NCBI RefSeq assembly: GCF_041146395.1
Contig: NC_091008.1
Location: 3,733,501-3,797,500, forward strand
Length of the DNA stretch: 64,000 bases
Direction: 5' to 3'
Origin: Eulemur rufifrons
Lineage: Eukaryota > Chordata > Mammalia > Primates > Lemuridae
Below the pieces are notes generated by a model. The model saw nothing but the letters and a program-made list of their open reading frames with translations, searched no databases and had not been told where the DNA came from. A program made the translations under genes and the position numbers. Positions 36,601 to 48,589 of this stretch are shown here, piece after piece; the first letter of the stretch is position 1, and every line of letters starts with the position of its first letter.

Positions 36601-37259
36601 GACTGATGATGCCATTGTAGTTTCTATTTTGCCTTTTTTTCCTCTTGCCAACTAAAGTATATTGTCAGAAACTCCTTCTTGTACTTCTCCTTCAACACCC
36701 CACAAACCTGATACTGGGATTTGACTGGTACACGTGTGTTCTAAGATATTACTGATTAATTTAATAGAGATGAAGCAGCATTTGCTCAGGCAGAGCAGTT
36801 TCTAATCGGGTTGTTAAAACTAATGAGTTAGAGCTCGATGTCTCGATGAGGAAAGAGGTTTGTGAAGTTTTGTTAATTTAAAATATAATGTAGAATACTG
36901 TGAAAAAAACTTTGTATATCTACATGTTTTTAAAACTTGAAAACAATCTATTTTTATATTTACTCCCTTTTAAATTAGAAATTAAGGGAAGCCTAGGCGT
37001 GTGTATTGCCTGTATTTATAATAATTATATTTAAGTTAACATGGGAAGAAATGAGAAGACTATATAAAAATTTTCAGTATTAATTTTTAGTATCACCTCT
37101 GGCTGGTTGGATTGAAGGGAAGAAAGAAGAGGCTTAACTTTTCTTTATACCTCTCTATTATCTGAATTGACACAAAGGATATGTAAGATCTTTCAAATTT
37201 TGAAACAAAGTAGAAAAATTAAAAATTAAAAATTAATATTTGGACCTGAAGTTCTTATT

Positions 37260-37470
37260 TGGTTTCTTTTTTAAGACAAAATTTGTTATGTATATTTAAA
37301 GTATAAAACATGATGTTGTAAGATACATATAGGGAGCAAAAAAAGTTGCTATAATGTAGCAAATTAATGTTCATCATCTCACATAGTTACCAGTTTTTTT
37401 GTTTGTTTGTTTTTGTGGGGAGAGCAGCTAAAATCTACTTATTTTGCATGAATCCCATGTGCAGTATAAG
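37260..37470 (+). mobile_element. Old LINE-1 3' UTR fragment
   Basis: TATATTTAAAGTATAAAACA, TGATGTTGTAAGATACATAT, GTAGCAAATTAATGTTCATC, ATCTCACATAGTTACCAG and GGGGAGAGCAGCTAAAATCT follow the 3' UTR of L1M-type elements. A GTTT-rich tract interrupts it. Confidence 0.75.
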
Positions 37471-39232
37471 TCTTTTGGTTTCATTCAACATATTTTTATA
37501 GTATCCTTCCCTAAAATATTTGTTTTTATTTTATGTTTATCACATTCTTGGCTGATTTTTAGAAAATTGAAGTGGGTTTTCCATAATTTCTATTGTGAAA
37601 GAATTTATGACGTAGGAAGTGGAAAAATAGAAAAAAATTCTTTGGCATGTTTCTTCAACATAGCTTGTTTCAAATTTATAATAACTGTAAGGTTGACCTT
37701 CAGAGTTGTCAACTTTAACTGAAATTTGGTCAACCATCTTCTTCTTAGAGGTATCTGATGCTGAGATTGTTGTTTATGTATTTTTCACATGAAGGATTTG
37801 ATCTTAATCTATTAGTTAATTCAAAAGCCTAGTCCTATGAAAATATTTCTGGATCCTAACTCATCATTTTTCACTAACAAAGAAGCACAGAAACCACGAT
37901 TTAAAGATGAGAGCTAAAATTTTGAGCTGCAATCATTTCGAACATTGTCTGTGAAATCTGTATAATTAGCATGACCCTTGGAGAATGCCATTGGATATTG
38001 ATGAAACAGGGCATGAACTCTGTCTTGACACTCAGGGGGGCTTGCAAAACTGCCCACAATGATGCCTGGGAATTTTAAACTACCAGATAGTTCTTATCTA
38101 AGAAACTCAGGGAGAAAGGCGGTTGTCCACCCTAATGACTCTGTTAGCAGATTTATGCCACTTGGATCAATATATTTCTACCTTCCCACCCCCTCAACTC
38201 TAGTTTTAGGTTAAAAAGGGAAGGGGGAAAGAAAGACACCCTGATTCTAATTTTCATAACTGAATAAAACTGCATATGATACCTTTCTAGAAGACCATGC
38301 TAGTTTATATACCTTGTTATAATATTTTTAAACATGCTTAGAGATATAAAGAAGTAAATACATGAAAACTACCGACTTTCTTTATAGGACTAATTAATTA
38401 TACATTTTAAGAAAACCAGTGGAATTAAACTGAAATAAGAGACCGAAGAATGAGATACTTTATTAAAAACATTTCAATCTGAAGTCATTTCTTCATAAAC
38501 AGCTTTTCTAAATGGTCCTTGTTTCAGTAATTGTAGGACCATTATCTTTTTTCTAACATCAGTCTTGACTAAAGATCAATGAAAAGAATAAACGTCTCTT
38601 TTATAAAGATAAATACTGTTGGGAGAAAAGCTGATTTTTACAAGGCGTGCTATAGTTTTAGAAGGAGTGAAAAATCATCTATTGTAACCAGGGGTTTGCT
38701 CTTTGATTAAAAGTATTTCTAAAACAAATAACCTGCATGTGTATATGTGTGTGTAACTAATACAATTAATCTTCATGCTAGATTAACTTGATAAAATATT
38801 GACCTAATTTGGGATTAAAAGATTACGAGTAACATTTTGTGCTAAAGGCTGCAAGATGCCTCATGTCAACGCAGTAATGACAGAATTAACCTCCCAAGCC
38901 CTCTTCAATTGGGGCATTTCTGAACTGCTACTTGAGCAGTGTTTAGATGACCTGCAATGACTATTGTACAGAAGGCCCAGTGATGCCATTTTCTCAGCCA
39001 GCTGAGCTGCTTCTGTGGTTTAGGACCATGCAAAAGGAAAAAAATATTCAAAAGGCATTCTAGAAATGTCCAGCTTCTGCTTGTAAAAGAAATGTTTCAA
39101 TCTGCTAGTAACACAAGTTCTCTGGAAGTGCTTGGAACACTTTTATTACAAGTACAAAAATGTCATTTATAGACGCTGTATAATTGCCTGCCAATGTCAG
39201 ACATTTTGGCATTAAATGTAAAAATGTTATCA
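37471..39232. other. AT-rich intergenic sequence; 38840-39020 looks less decayed
   Basis: No gene is seen. The part 38840-39020 is repeat-free, with few homopolymers and words such as TCAACGCAGTAATGACAG. It is a possible conserved element, on appearance only. Confidence 0.35.
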
Positions 39233-39525
39233 CGGCACAGTAGAAAGAACACACACTTTGGGGGCTACACGGAGTGTGATTGTGCCGGGTAGTGTTCTTA
39301 CTCCTGGGACAGAAGGCTGGAGAAGGAAGAGAGAGTCTCTGCTTTTAAATGTCTTACTAAATTGTATGACCCTAGGAAGTGTCCTGCCCTTCATACTGAG
39401 TTTCCTCATCTGCAAAATAAACACGATGATAAGTATATGCCAAATTATTCCAGATCTTGATAGTAATGTAATTAAGTACCTTTCATAGTGCCTGACATAC
39501 AGTCAGCACTTAGTAAGTGAAAGTC
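39233..39525 (+). repeat. MIR SINE
   Basis: Forward MIR words: GGCACAGTAGAAAGAACACA, TGAGTTTCCTCATCTGCAAA, GATGATAAGTATATGCC and TTCATAGTGCCTGACATACA followed by GTCAGCACTTAGTAAGTG. The middle is diverged. Confidence 0.75.
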
Positions 39526-40980
39526 ATTATTGTGCTTAATATGATTCTATCGTTGATACAATTAGACTGTTGGTATCTGAGCTTAGAGTTCGTAAATGAA
39601 TCTATTAAGGTTTTCACCTGAAAAAAATGACGTTATGAATTTAAAATTTCTCCCATTTTCCCACTTCCATTTCGGTTATGGACAAATCAAGGATATCTAT
39701 TTATTTATTCTTAACAAAAATGAATCTGTGGCTGAAAATACACGCACATATTTACAAAATAATATTTAGGACATTTACAATTAAAAATAATGATGGCATT
39801 TTTATGTCAACTTTTAATGGCTTACATTGGAAGTTCAACATAGACCCCAAAAGTACTTTTAAACATTTATTACCAGGGGTTCTGACTCATTATGCATAGA
39901 GGGTCACAGAGACTATTCTTTTAGCAATTTCTTGCCTGCTACTCTCCCTGCACCATTACTCATTTCCTGTCCTCGTTCTTTGGTGTTTTTACTCAGAAGT
40001 AACTCAAAACCTTTTTGGAGTCTACATGACTTTGCCAGTTTATCTCTGCAAGTGTCTAATACATTGTGCCAGTCTTCATTGTTTTTCATACATAGACACT
40101 CAGAATGAAAAGCAAAAATAACAGAGGAAATTGCTATTTTGTCAGAGATTCCATTAGGCCAATCTATTTTACATGCATACTCGACACCTTATACTTCAGA
40201 TGTTTTTGTAGATAAAAAGACTTAGCTACTCTTGCCTTTCAGCAGGTCAAAAACAAATTAATGGGCAAAAGAGATTGTAATCTGTCAGTGTGTGCAATTG
40301 TCTCCACAAAATGATTAGTGCTTATACTAAAAAAAAAGAAAAAAAAAGGGTAGACTAGCACAAAGTTGTAATTTGTACTGGTACAAAGTTCTACTTTTGT
40401 ACAAAGCACAGAATTACTAGTGCATGGCAAGGAAAAGAACAGAAAATTCCTGTTTTTCCTGACAGAACGTGTTTCTGGATACAATTAATATATTCAATTT
40501 AGCAGAATTTATTGGACAAGTGTTCTGTGATATCTGTACTAGTCACATACAATAAATACCAAGAACTGTGCTCGAAGTCACTCTACTAACTTTTTCTGTT
40601 CATATCTCCTTGACCTGTTTGTAAATTTATGATTCTAGACATGCACTTCCTTCTTTTTTTTTTTTTTTTTTTTGCACTTCCTTCTTAAACCTCATTTCCT
40701 TCACCTTCCTGGGAAATTATTGTTCCAATTCTGCTCAGATTTCGGTGATTCTTTTTGCTTTCTTTCCTTCCTTGGATCGTCTTTGTTTTATATTCTCCAA
40801 CTTGTTCTGTTTTAGTTCTGTTTACATCTCTCCAGGGGTTAGCTCATCTATTATTCGCTTGACCTGAACTATAGAATTTAGACCAACAGCATCAATAATT
40901 AACCTGTGTTCTCCCCTACACTCCATCTCTGCATTTTCAACTACTTTTGACATTTCTGTTGGGCTCAGAAAAACTGGTTC
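39526..40980. other. AT-rich intergenic sequence
   Basis: No gene is seen. It contains the poly(T) insertion with flanking duplications at 40642-40686. The pyrimidine-rich stretch 40690-40830 could be low-complexity decay. Confidence 0.4.
40642..40686 (-). mobile_element. Tail-only retro-insertion: poly(T) between 14-bp direct repeats
   Basis: TGCACTTCCTTCTT occurs at 40642-40655 and again at 40673-40686, separated only by 17 T. This is what a target-primed insertion looks like when reverse transcription copied nothing but the poly(A) tail, here on the minus strand. Duplication by slippage is an alternative. Confidence 0.6.
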
Positions 40981-41004
40981 CTGGAGACAGAGATGAGGAC
41001 GGGA

Positions 41005-41150
41005 CAGGCGATAATCTACTTAACAGGTACAATGAACACTCTCTGGGTGACAGGCACACGTCTAATCCTGACTCAAGTATTATAAAAGTGATCCATGTAA
41101 CCAAAAATATTTGTATTCCTGTAATACTTTCAAGTTAAAAAAAAAAAAAG
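41005..41150 (+). mobile_element. LINE-1 3' end with poly(A)
   Basis: ATAATCTACTTAACAGGTAC, AATGAACACTCTCTGGGTGA and GTGATCCATGTAACCAAAAA, followed by TTTGTATTCC and a 13-base A tail, match L1 3' UTR ends of the L1MA/L1PB kind. It is severely 5'-truncated. I could not find clear target duplications. Confidence 0.75.
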
Positions 41151-41939
41151 ACCTAATGGACCAGCTGTGTTCCTTTCTCCGCTCTGAGTCACAGAGTGGG
41201 CTCAACGTCCCTGCTCACCACCACCGAGCCAGGACCCATCAGTTTGCCATTACCTGTAACGATCCCATCACCCTCTGCCTCACGTCTGCTGTTTACAGAC
41301 TCCCTTTGTGCCTCATGCTGTCTCACTTAGGGATATGTCGCTTTATACGCTTATAAATTATCTCACCCTTATATACAAAAATTTTGTCATTTGATTCGCA
41401 GATTCCCTAAAGTCTGAAAACTGTAGTGAGAATAATCGTAGTAAAGTATGAGCCAGCTTATGTCCCCTTTAATGTTTTACCGCTTTGCTTGAGTAAAAAA
41501 GCCAAAATCATTTACAGGTATACCATCTCTAATCTGAAAACAAGGGTCCCAGCTGTCTTTGATATTTAGAATTTAGCAGATTTTAGAGAGTTAATGCAAT
41601 GCCTAGAACATACTTTCTACTACATAGCTCCCTACTGGAGTTCTCAGGCAGCATGAGAGATGGTCATATGTCTTAAATGTTCATAGCGCAAAGAGGAATA
41701 ATTAAAGACTACAAATAACCTCACATCAAATCAGGTCTAGTTTTGCTCTAAAATAGTTTTTTTTTTTTTTTTTAAACAAGTTATTGGGAGCGGGCGCTTT
41801 TGGTTGTCAAAGCTTTTAGGGTTTTGTCATTGTGAGCAAAGGCTTTGGACTTTTGTAGGTAGTACAGCCTACAAGTCCCTCCAACACCAGGCTGCCAGGG
41901 CCTGCCCGAGATCACCTGGTACCACCATTGCCTTGCTCT

Positions 41940-42170
41940 CTGGTCTCTCTCTTGTTTCATTTTTCTTCATAGCGCTCATCACCGTGGAACAGCTCATAGA
42001 TAGATACATATGACAGAGTTCTGATTTACCTTTTATTCTCTATTTACCTCTACTTAAATATGCCTTCCTTGAAGGCAGGAACTGATGAAGCCGCATCCCA
42101 AAGTGTTCAGAATAGGGCTGGGCACAAAGTCTGCACCAACAAGTATTTGTGCAACGTTGGACACACTTTA
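41940..42170 (+). repeat. LINE-2 3' fragment
   Basis: TTCTTCATAGCGCTCATCAC, GCCTTCCTTGAAGGCAGGAA, GGGCTGGGCACAAAG and AACAAGTATTTGTGCAACG follow the L2 3' end (CATAGCACTTATCAC...GAGGGCAGGGAC...GTGCCTGGCACA...AATATTTGTTGAA). Confidence 0.75.
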
Positions 42171-42275
42171 ATTATTTTTGTGATCACTCTGTGTTGGGTT
42201 ATGCATAAGAAATAGCAAGGACTGTTTGGACACATGGCGCTGGTTGATATGTGGTATTTTAACAGCCTTGTTATA

Positions 42276-42572
42276 CAGAAGTCCCTCCTTATCCGCGGTT
42301 CCTGTGATTTCAGTCACCTGGTGTACAGCACAGTGAGATACTTAGAGAAAATGCCAGAGAGAGAACGAGAGAGAGAGAGAGCGCACAGTCACATGACTTT
42401 CAGTACAGTATAATGTTATAATTGTTCCATTTTATCATTATTTTTGTTAATCTCTTCCTGTGCCCAATTTGTAAATTAAACTTTATCATACGTATGTTTG
42501 GTGCATCTAGGGCTTCCGGCATCCCCTGGGAGTTTTTGGAACTTTCCCCCAAAGATAAAAGGGGGGGCTCAT
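42276..42572 (+). mobile_element. Tigger-type (pogo) MITE, about 297 bp, both ends present
   Basis: It starts CAGAAGTCCCTCCTTATCCG immediately after a TA and passes CTGTGCCCAATTTGTAAATT and AAACTTTATCATACGTATG. It ends with GGAACTTTCCCCCAAAGATA and AAAGGGGGGGCTC. The two ends are imperfect inverted repeats (AGTCCCTCCTTATC against AGCCCCCCCTTTTATC). The layout matches a Tigger-derived MITE I know by sequence but not by a certain name. A (GA)n tract has grown inside at 42357-42381. Confidence 0.75.
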
Positions 42573-44716
42573 ATAAACCGGGATTTTCAAAACTGACATT
42601 TCTGAAACTGCTACTGACAGGAAACACTTTTAGCCGGTCCTGGGCAGATTGACAGCATTGCCCTTATGGTCTAAAATGTAACAAAATGACACACGCGGCC
42701 ACCTGTCATGTGTCCACATGTGACGCTCAGGTTAGGTGTCCGGGTCTGAACTCTGATGTGCAGTGATTTCCTTCTGCTCTGTCCTCTGGAATTGTAAGTT
42801 CTAAAATCTGTTTGCAGGAAAGATTAGGACCCAAAGGAAAACTAGGTTGTGCGTAAAGAAATAAAGGGTGGCAGTGAATATCTGCATGTCAGATGTTGAT
42901 GTAGCCTGTCCCTGCAGCCCTGGGCTCGGTGTCCTCAGTCCTTCATCGTCAATTCAATGTCTGGTCTTGTCTGAGGTTCTGAAGGTCCAGCAGTTAATGA
43001 GATGGGCAAGATCTCTAATGTTACGGAGCATTTCGGGAACTCATAAGTGCTAAGAAGAAAAAGAAGGCAGGAGACGGTGACAGAATGTGTGTGTGTGTGT
43101 GTGTGTGTGTGCTTGTGACATTGTTTAAGAGATGGCGACATAGAAAGGGAGGTAGAAGAAAAATCACAATTGTTTGTGTAACTTATATCTCAACTGTGTA
43201 TCGCTGCTCTACTTTATCCAGTTAGGACTACATTATTAAGAGGAATCTCTCACACACACACACACGTCTTTTTTTAAGTTGGGTCTTTGCAAACGTGACC
43301 TCGATAATGAGCCTTTGAAAGTAGCAAAACTCACACATCACTTCGTATAATCATGGCATCTATTCCCAATTCCTACACCTGTTACTGGTTTGCTTTGCCT
43401 TTTAAGAATATTGGCAAGAGGGAAAATATTATTTTTTCACAGTGTGTATGTATGTTTCGCTGAGTAGGTCCTGTTCTTTTAGGATTTACTCTGAAACATT
43501 CTTTCTTTCTTTTTTTTTTTTTTTTTTTTTGACTTTGTATACATCTCAGAACTTTCTTCAGTGTCTAAAACACAGTATTTTCTCAGTAAATATTTCTTCA
43601 ATGGAACGGAATTCATGGTTGGCAGGTTTAGTTTTGCATGCTAGGGGTAGCTGGGATTTCATGTTGTGCTTTTATAAAGAGATCTTAATAATATTTTGCT
43701 TCCTTTGACATTATTACAGTTATGCAAAGTAGCACTTCTAGAGTGTGCCAGCCTTCAGAGCTTTAGAAGCTAAAAGAAATGTCCAGTGGAAAGCCTGACT
43801 TCTTGCTCATTTATTTCTGTTACCCAAAACACCTGCCCCCTACATTTGGGAATGCCCAGGGCACCCACACTCTCTGGAGTTTTTCAGTCATCTTATTCTG
43901 CCTTGGTGGAATCATGACCATTTTCAAGGATGGGTGCAGGGGTGAATTGGGGTGCTCACATTATTGTTTTATATTTTGAGAGAAGTTCACATAGGAGCGC
44001 TGAAAACACTTCTGTTCAAAGAATCAATCCCTTTACCTTAAGCATATGTCTTGACGGTGACTTCTTCACGTATTTATGAAATAAACATAAAAGTCGGGAA
44101 TAAACTTAAAAGTTTATTCAGGGACTGAATAGTTTTATTCACAAAATTAGGAAATTATCAGATTCTTCCATACAACTCTTTCAAATCCTCTATGGCAAAA
44201 AAATTGGAAGGGGTCTCTGGATATGTGCATCAGACTTTGCCCTTTATAATTATTTCAAAGATTAAAAATTTTTCCTTGAATACCATCAATTGGAACAAAA
44301 AAACATGCCTGCCTATTCCTGCGCTGCTGGAATCCCCCTGTATTTTGTCCTTAGCCTTCCTACCCCATGGGCCATGTCATACGCTATCTAAATTTAAATA
44401 GTTCCCACTATTTATGCTAATGGTCCCCATTTTCTGGATCCATGTGGCTTCCCCCAGTGCTTGGGTCCCTCCTCCTCTCTCTCTCTTCCCACCCAGGCTA
44501 GACCCAGGGACTGGTTCCCTGAATTACTCTCTCACAAACACCTTTGATTCTCCTATGTGTCTATTCACTGAGTACCTGCGAAGTCCTATCTTGGACTGTG
44601 CCACAGTCCACTGTCTCCAGTCCACCTCCAGGCAGCTGCCCCTACTGCAGAGCGATCGCAAGACCTTAGAGACACCGACTGTGACCAAAGTGTGGGCCCC
44701 AATTTGGCTAGTCATT
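42573..44716. other. Intergenic sequence with simple repeats
   Basis: No gene is seen. Simple repeats are (TG)n at 43086-43111, (CA)n at about 43249-43265 and poly(T) at 43509-43530. Frames at 43442-43708 and 44192-44401 carry no recognised motif. Confidence 0.45.
43086..43111. repeat. (TG)n microsatellite
   Basis: Thirteen uninterrupted TG units. Confidence 0.95.
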
Positions 44717-44997
44717 GAAATGTCCCGGGGGGTGGGGAAGGGAGGGATATATACCTACATGATGGGTGCAACGCGCACTACCTGGGGAACAGACACGCCT
44801 GGAGCTCTGACTTGGGGGGAAAGGCGGTACAGGGGCAACGTATGTAACCTGCAATTCTGTATCCACCATAACAAGATGAAATAAAAAAAAAATAAAATAA
44901 AAGAAAATAAAATCACCAGAATGGAACTTCACAAAAAAAAAATAAATAAAATAAAAAAAAATAAAATCTAATTAAAAAAAAAAAAAGAAATGTCCCG
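44717..44997 (+). mobile_element. Strepsirrhine-type LINE-1 3' end with two A-rich tails and 11-bp target duplication
   Basis: The insert (44728-44986) shows GGAGGGATATATACCTACAT, GATGGGTGCAACGCGCACTA, GGGGCAACGTATGTAACCTG and CACCATAACAAGATGAAAT, then an A-rich tail. The order of parts parallels the human L1 3' UTR, but the sequence differs from it. After the first tail, unique sequence TCACCAGAATGGAACTTCAC (44913-44932) precedes a second A-rich tail. The duplication GAAATGTCCCG is perfect at 44717-44727 and 44987-44997. The insert is therefore a 5'-truncated retro-insertion, probably with a short 3' transduction. Confidence 0.85.
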
Positions 44998-47900
44998 CTT
45001 CCCCATCTTTTCAATGAATTATTTCAATGTGCCACCTTTCTCATGTACCCTGCTCAGTTTTTTTGTTCTATCAGCCAGTGACCTCTTGATTTATTGAGAA
45101 AATTGTGCCCATCACAACTTTGTTACAAACTCTCATTATAACTTGCTCTTTTACCTATAAACTGTCTCTATGCAGACCAATCTTCAAGTCTTTTCCCTGG
45201 ACTCAGACGATGCACCCACCCACCTCTCCAATGCTTCCCAAGTCTCCTCATTTCCCTGGGCTTTACCCAACGTTCCACGCTCCCACCTCCACCTCCAAAC
45301 TCACCGTCCCTAATGTTCCTTCTCAAGGACCTGTGATGATGCTAGTCTCTCTCATTTTATCGTGTCCCCTGACTCTGGGGTCCCTCTGTTGGTTATTTAT
45401 TCTCTATTGTTTTCTCATCCAGACTTTATAAGAGCAGTCTTTACTTTCTTACTTTAATTTTTAGTTCTCTGAAATCTAATCTCTTCCCTCACCACCATGT
45501 TGAAAACTTCCTTTCTTAAGGCGACACTTACACATGTTTTGATTTTCCAAACCCAATCATCATTTTTCATCATCGTGTTACTAGGCTGGACATTGGAAAT
45601 AAAAATGCATGCATTATATGATTGTTGCATGGCTTTGACTTTGAATGACGCTTTATTTGATACTAGAAAATTCACAACAATTTAAATAGCGCTATAATTT
45701 GATGTTTTTATTTAGGTTTGCAAAGATGCAAAACAACAGGGTCTGCAAGACACAAAATGGTAAGATCGTCTACAACAGAAACTACAAAACTAATCAGTCC
45801 AGGAATACCTTAACATGGACTCTACCGAATTTTCAGAGAGGCTGCTGTCATTTTTGAGAAATAATAGTAAGTAATATAATGGTTTTGCTCCACTGAGAAA
45901 CAGTGATCTGGTTTCAGGAGTGCAGAGACTCTAAACGTGTCATAGTTTGGATTTCCCTCCCACCCCTTCACCTTTCCTCATTAAATGCTTGTGATTTATC
46001 CAAGTCCATATCATTTTGGTTACCATAGTTACAGAAAAGACAATTCTTTGGCCTAAAATATTTGGTGGTTCTCTTACCTTTGAGCAAATGGGAAAGGCTA
46101 CAGTTCTGAGTGAAATTCTGCAGTCTAGGTGGTTTCATTGAAAAATTCAGTAATTGTCACCCATATAATATCTGTAAAAGCTCTCCTTCCTTTGCCAATC
46201 TTTCAACATAGTTGAAATTGTAAATATTTGGAGTTTTTATATAGCTCCAAGCCATAGCCCATTTATTTGTTTTGACACTGACTTTTCTTATGTACATAAC
46301 ACGAATGGCAGTCAAATAAAGTTCTCTTCGTCTACAAACATCCTTTGAAGATGGTGTTTTCCATAAGCTTCATTTTTATTTTAAAATGTTTTCTAAGTAG
46401 TTATATTATTCATGAAGTTGTTTTTATTGCTCTTTCACTACTTAAAAATGAAGATATTTTCACTACTTACAATGAAAATATTTTAACTTCCATAATTACT
46501 GATAGCTTATATTTCTTCACAAAGAGAAACCAAAGTCTTTCTACTTTCACAACTGAATTCATGACAGGCCTATCTTGAGATTAAAAAAAAAAAAAAAAAA
46601 AAAAGGGAGCCAGGAAGTTTGAAATATCTATCCAGGGTGCTATGGGACAGTGGCCTGTTGTCTCATGGCTTAAATGTGTGCAGAAAAGCTGGTGTCTTCA
46701 GCCCTGAGGGATGTAGGTGAGCTGCCAGCCAAGGACAGTTTTCTCTGTCATATCAGTACCCAAAGAAATGTCATCATTTCCTTTGTGTACTACAGTATGA
46801 AAACAATCAGAAAGTACCACCTTACAGTAAAACAGAGCTTATCTTTAGGACTGTTACTGAGAAAAACAAAACCTGGATATTCTTTCTTACATTCCTACGG
46901 AAATCATAAAATACAAATTAGTTTTTATTAGACACGAAGAAATCAAAATTGTTATTAATGGCTATTAACTGGTAAGCAAAGGCTGTATATATCTACATGG
47001 CTAAGCAGTTTGATGTTCAATATAATTAATCTCACTTTTAGCAATAATTATATTGATTGATTTTTTTGAATAAATACCTTGTGTAACGATGGTCTGTTTT
47101 TTAGCCAGCTTATAAGTAAACACGGATTTGAAAGTGTGTTCATACACATACACTGGCTTAATTAACTCTAGTAAAAAAAAAAAAATCACATAGATTGAGG
47201 CCAAATTACTTTTTCATTTATTATAATGCCAAATAAACAGTTTGAGTCTATGTTTTATAGTCATTATTACATTTTCGTGTTTCAAATATTAACATTATCC
47301 AATAGAGCAATCTTATGCAAAATAAAATTTCTAAATAGGCCTTTTTTATTCTTGTGGATCAAAGCATATTCAATGTTTATTGCAACAAACACGTTTTATG
47401 GATTTATTGACGTATTTATTAAATATTTACTGAGTACCTGCTCTGGGCCAGATGCAATGAGATGGCAGAGCAATGGAAAGCCAAGATGGACTTCCTCCCC
47501 AGCTCCAAATGTGAGCTGTGGGGTTCTTTTTGTAATTATATACACTAAAGTACCCAGCCTGAAGAATTAGAACTTCCACTGTTTCCTGTATAGAAGGAAA
47601 CAAACTCATTTACTGAGAAACAGAGAGCATTTTTTATTAAAAGCATCGAGCAGAGTATTAATCAGACTCCCATTAGTGTTAGAGCCTATGAATGTTGGCA
47701 TTTTTAGTCCACAAAACACCATTTTTGAAACTGTTATAAAGTAACAATAATTCAGCTGAAAGCCAAAATATCTAAAAATTCTCATTTTTTTTTATATTTT
47801 AGAAATATTTAAAAAATATTTCCTAGTTTCACCTTAGTCCAAGTGAATTACCCATCTGATGATGGGTACTTTTTACTGTAAGAAATACTAAAGTAGCTTA

Positions 47901-48328
47901 TGAGACTTGTAAGAAAAAAAAAAACCCGGAATTATTTTAGAATATCAGATTTGTTAGTAAATGATAACTTGTCACTATTTCATAACCATTCTTTATGAAT
48001 TTTAGTAACTCCTACATTGGAAAAACTTAAACGCTTGTTTTTGAGATAAAAATTTATCTTTATTAAATGTACCTGAATATTTACACCTATTAATTATCTC
48101 AGTTCACAGAACTGATTTTCCAGTCCTTTCACCAAAAAAAAAAAAAAAAAAATCACACACCACATTTTACCATCATAATAAATGTATTAATAGTATCATT
48201 GTTATTTACTTCTTTTTGCCTTTAAATTTCATTAAGTAATACCATGGTATTAAAAATTGATTGCAGAGGGAAGAGAGCAAACACATGGCGTTGGCTGTGT
48301 CACCAATGTCAAAGGTTCCTTTCATCCT
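44998..48328. other. AT-rich intergenic sequence
   Basis: No gene is seen. It includes a 25-bp tandem duplication (46433-46484) and poly(A) tracts at 46583-46604 and 48134-48152. Near 47400-47460, TTTACTGAGTACCTGCTC with GGGCCAGATGC hints at an old SINE/LINE scrap. The region 45105-45431 is pyrimidine-rich and may be an unassigned old repeat. Confidence 0.4.
46433..46484. repeat. 25-bp-period tandem duplication
   Basis: TTTCACTACTTAAAAATGAA with GATATTTT is followed by TTTCACTACTTACAATGAAA with ATATTTT, sharing the central TTT. Two differences separate the copies. Confidence 0.8.
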
Positions 48329-48355
48329 GGGGACGGGGTGGGGGCGGGGTGGGGG
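48329..48355 (+). other. Strong G-quadruplex motif (five G runs)
   Basis: Runs of GGGG, GGGG, GGGGG, GGGG and GGGGG are separated by AC, T, C and T. The one- and two-base loops and a spare run make this the most stable G4 candidate in the window. It lies about 320 bp before the TAATCC cluster. Confidence 0.85.
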
Positions 48356-48589
48356 AGACACAGTGGCGTTAGGAAAATAAAGTCTCTGTCTTTCTTGGAG
48401 ATGGGGGTATTATTTTATGAATCCAATTTCGCATCTATCTTGCCATCTGTCACTAGGCAGAAGAGATACAGAGGACAGTGGCAAACTCCTGTTGAAAAGG
48501 CCGCCCTGGGATAACAAAGAGAAAAGTTAATGGACACGGATTTACAAATTATTAATGATTTTTCTTGTCATTTTTTTTTTTTTGAAAAA

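Noticed and set aside
42357..42381. (GA)n tract as an independent feature
   Set aside because: It lies inside the Tigger-type MITE and is best read as an internal expansion of that element.
44414..44884. 156-codon open frame, the longest in the window
   Set aside because: Its second half runs through the L1 3' UTR insertion (from 44728) and ends at the L1 tail. The first half has no recognised domain.
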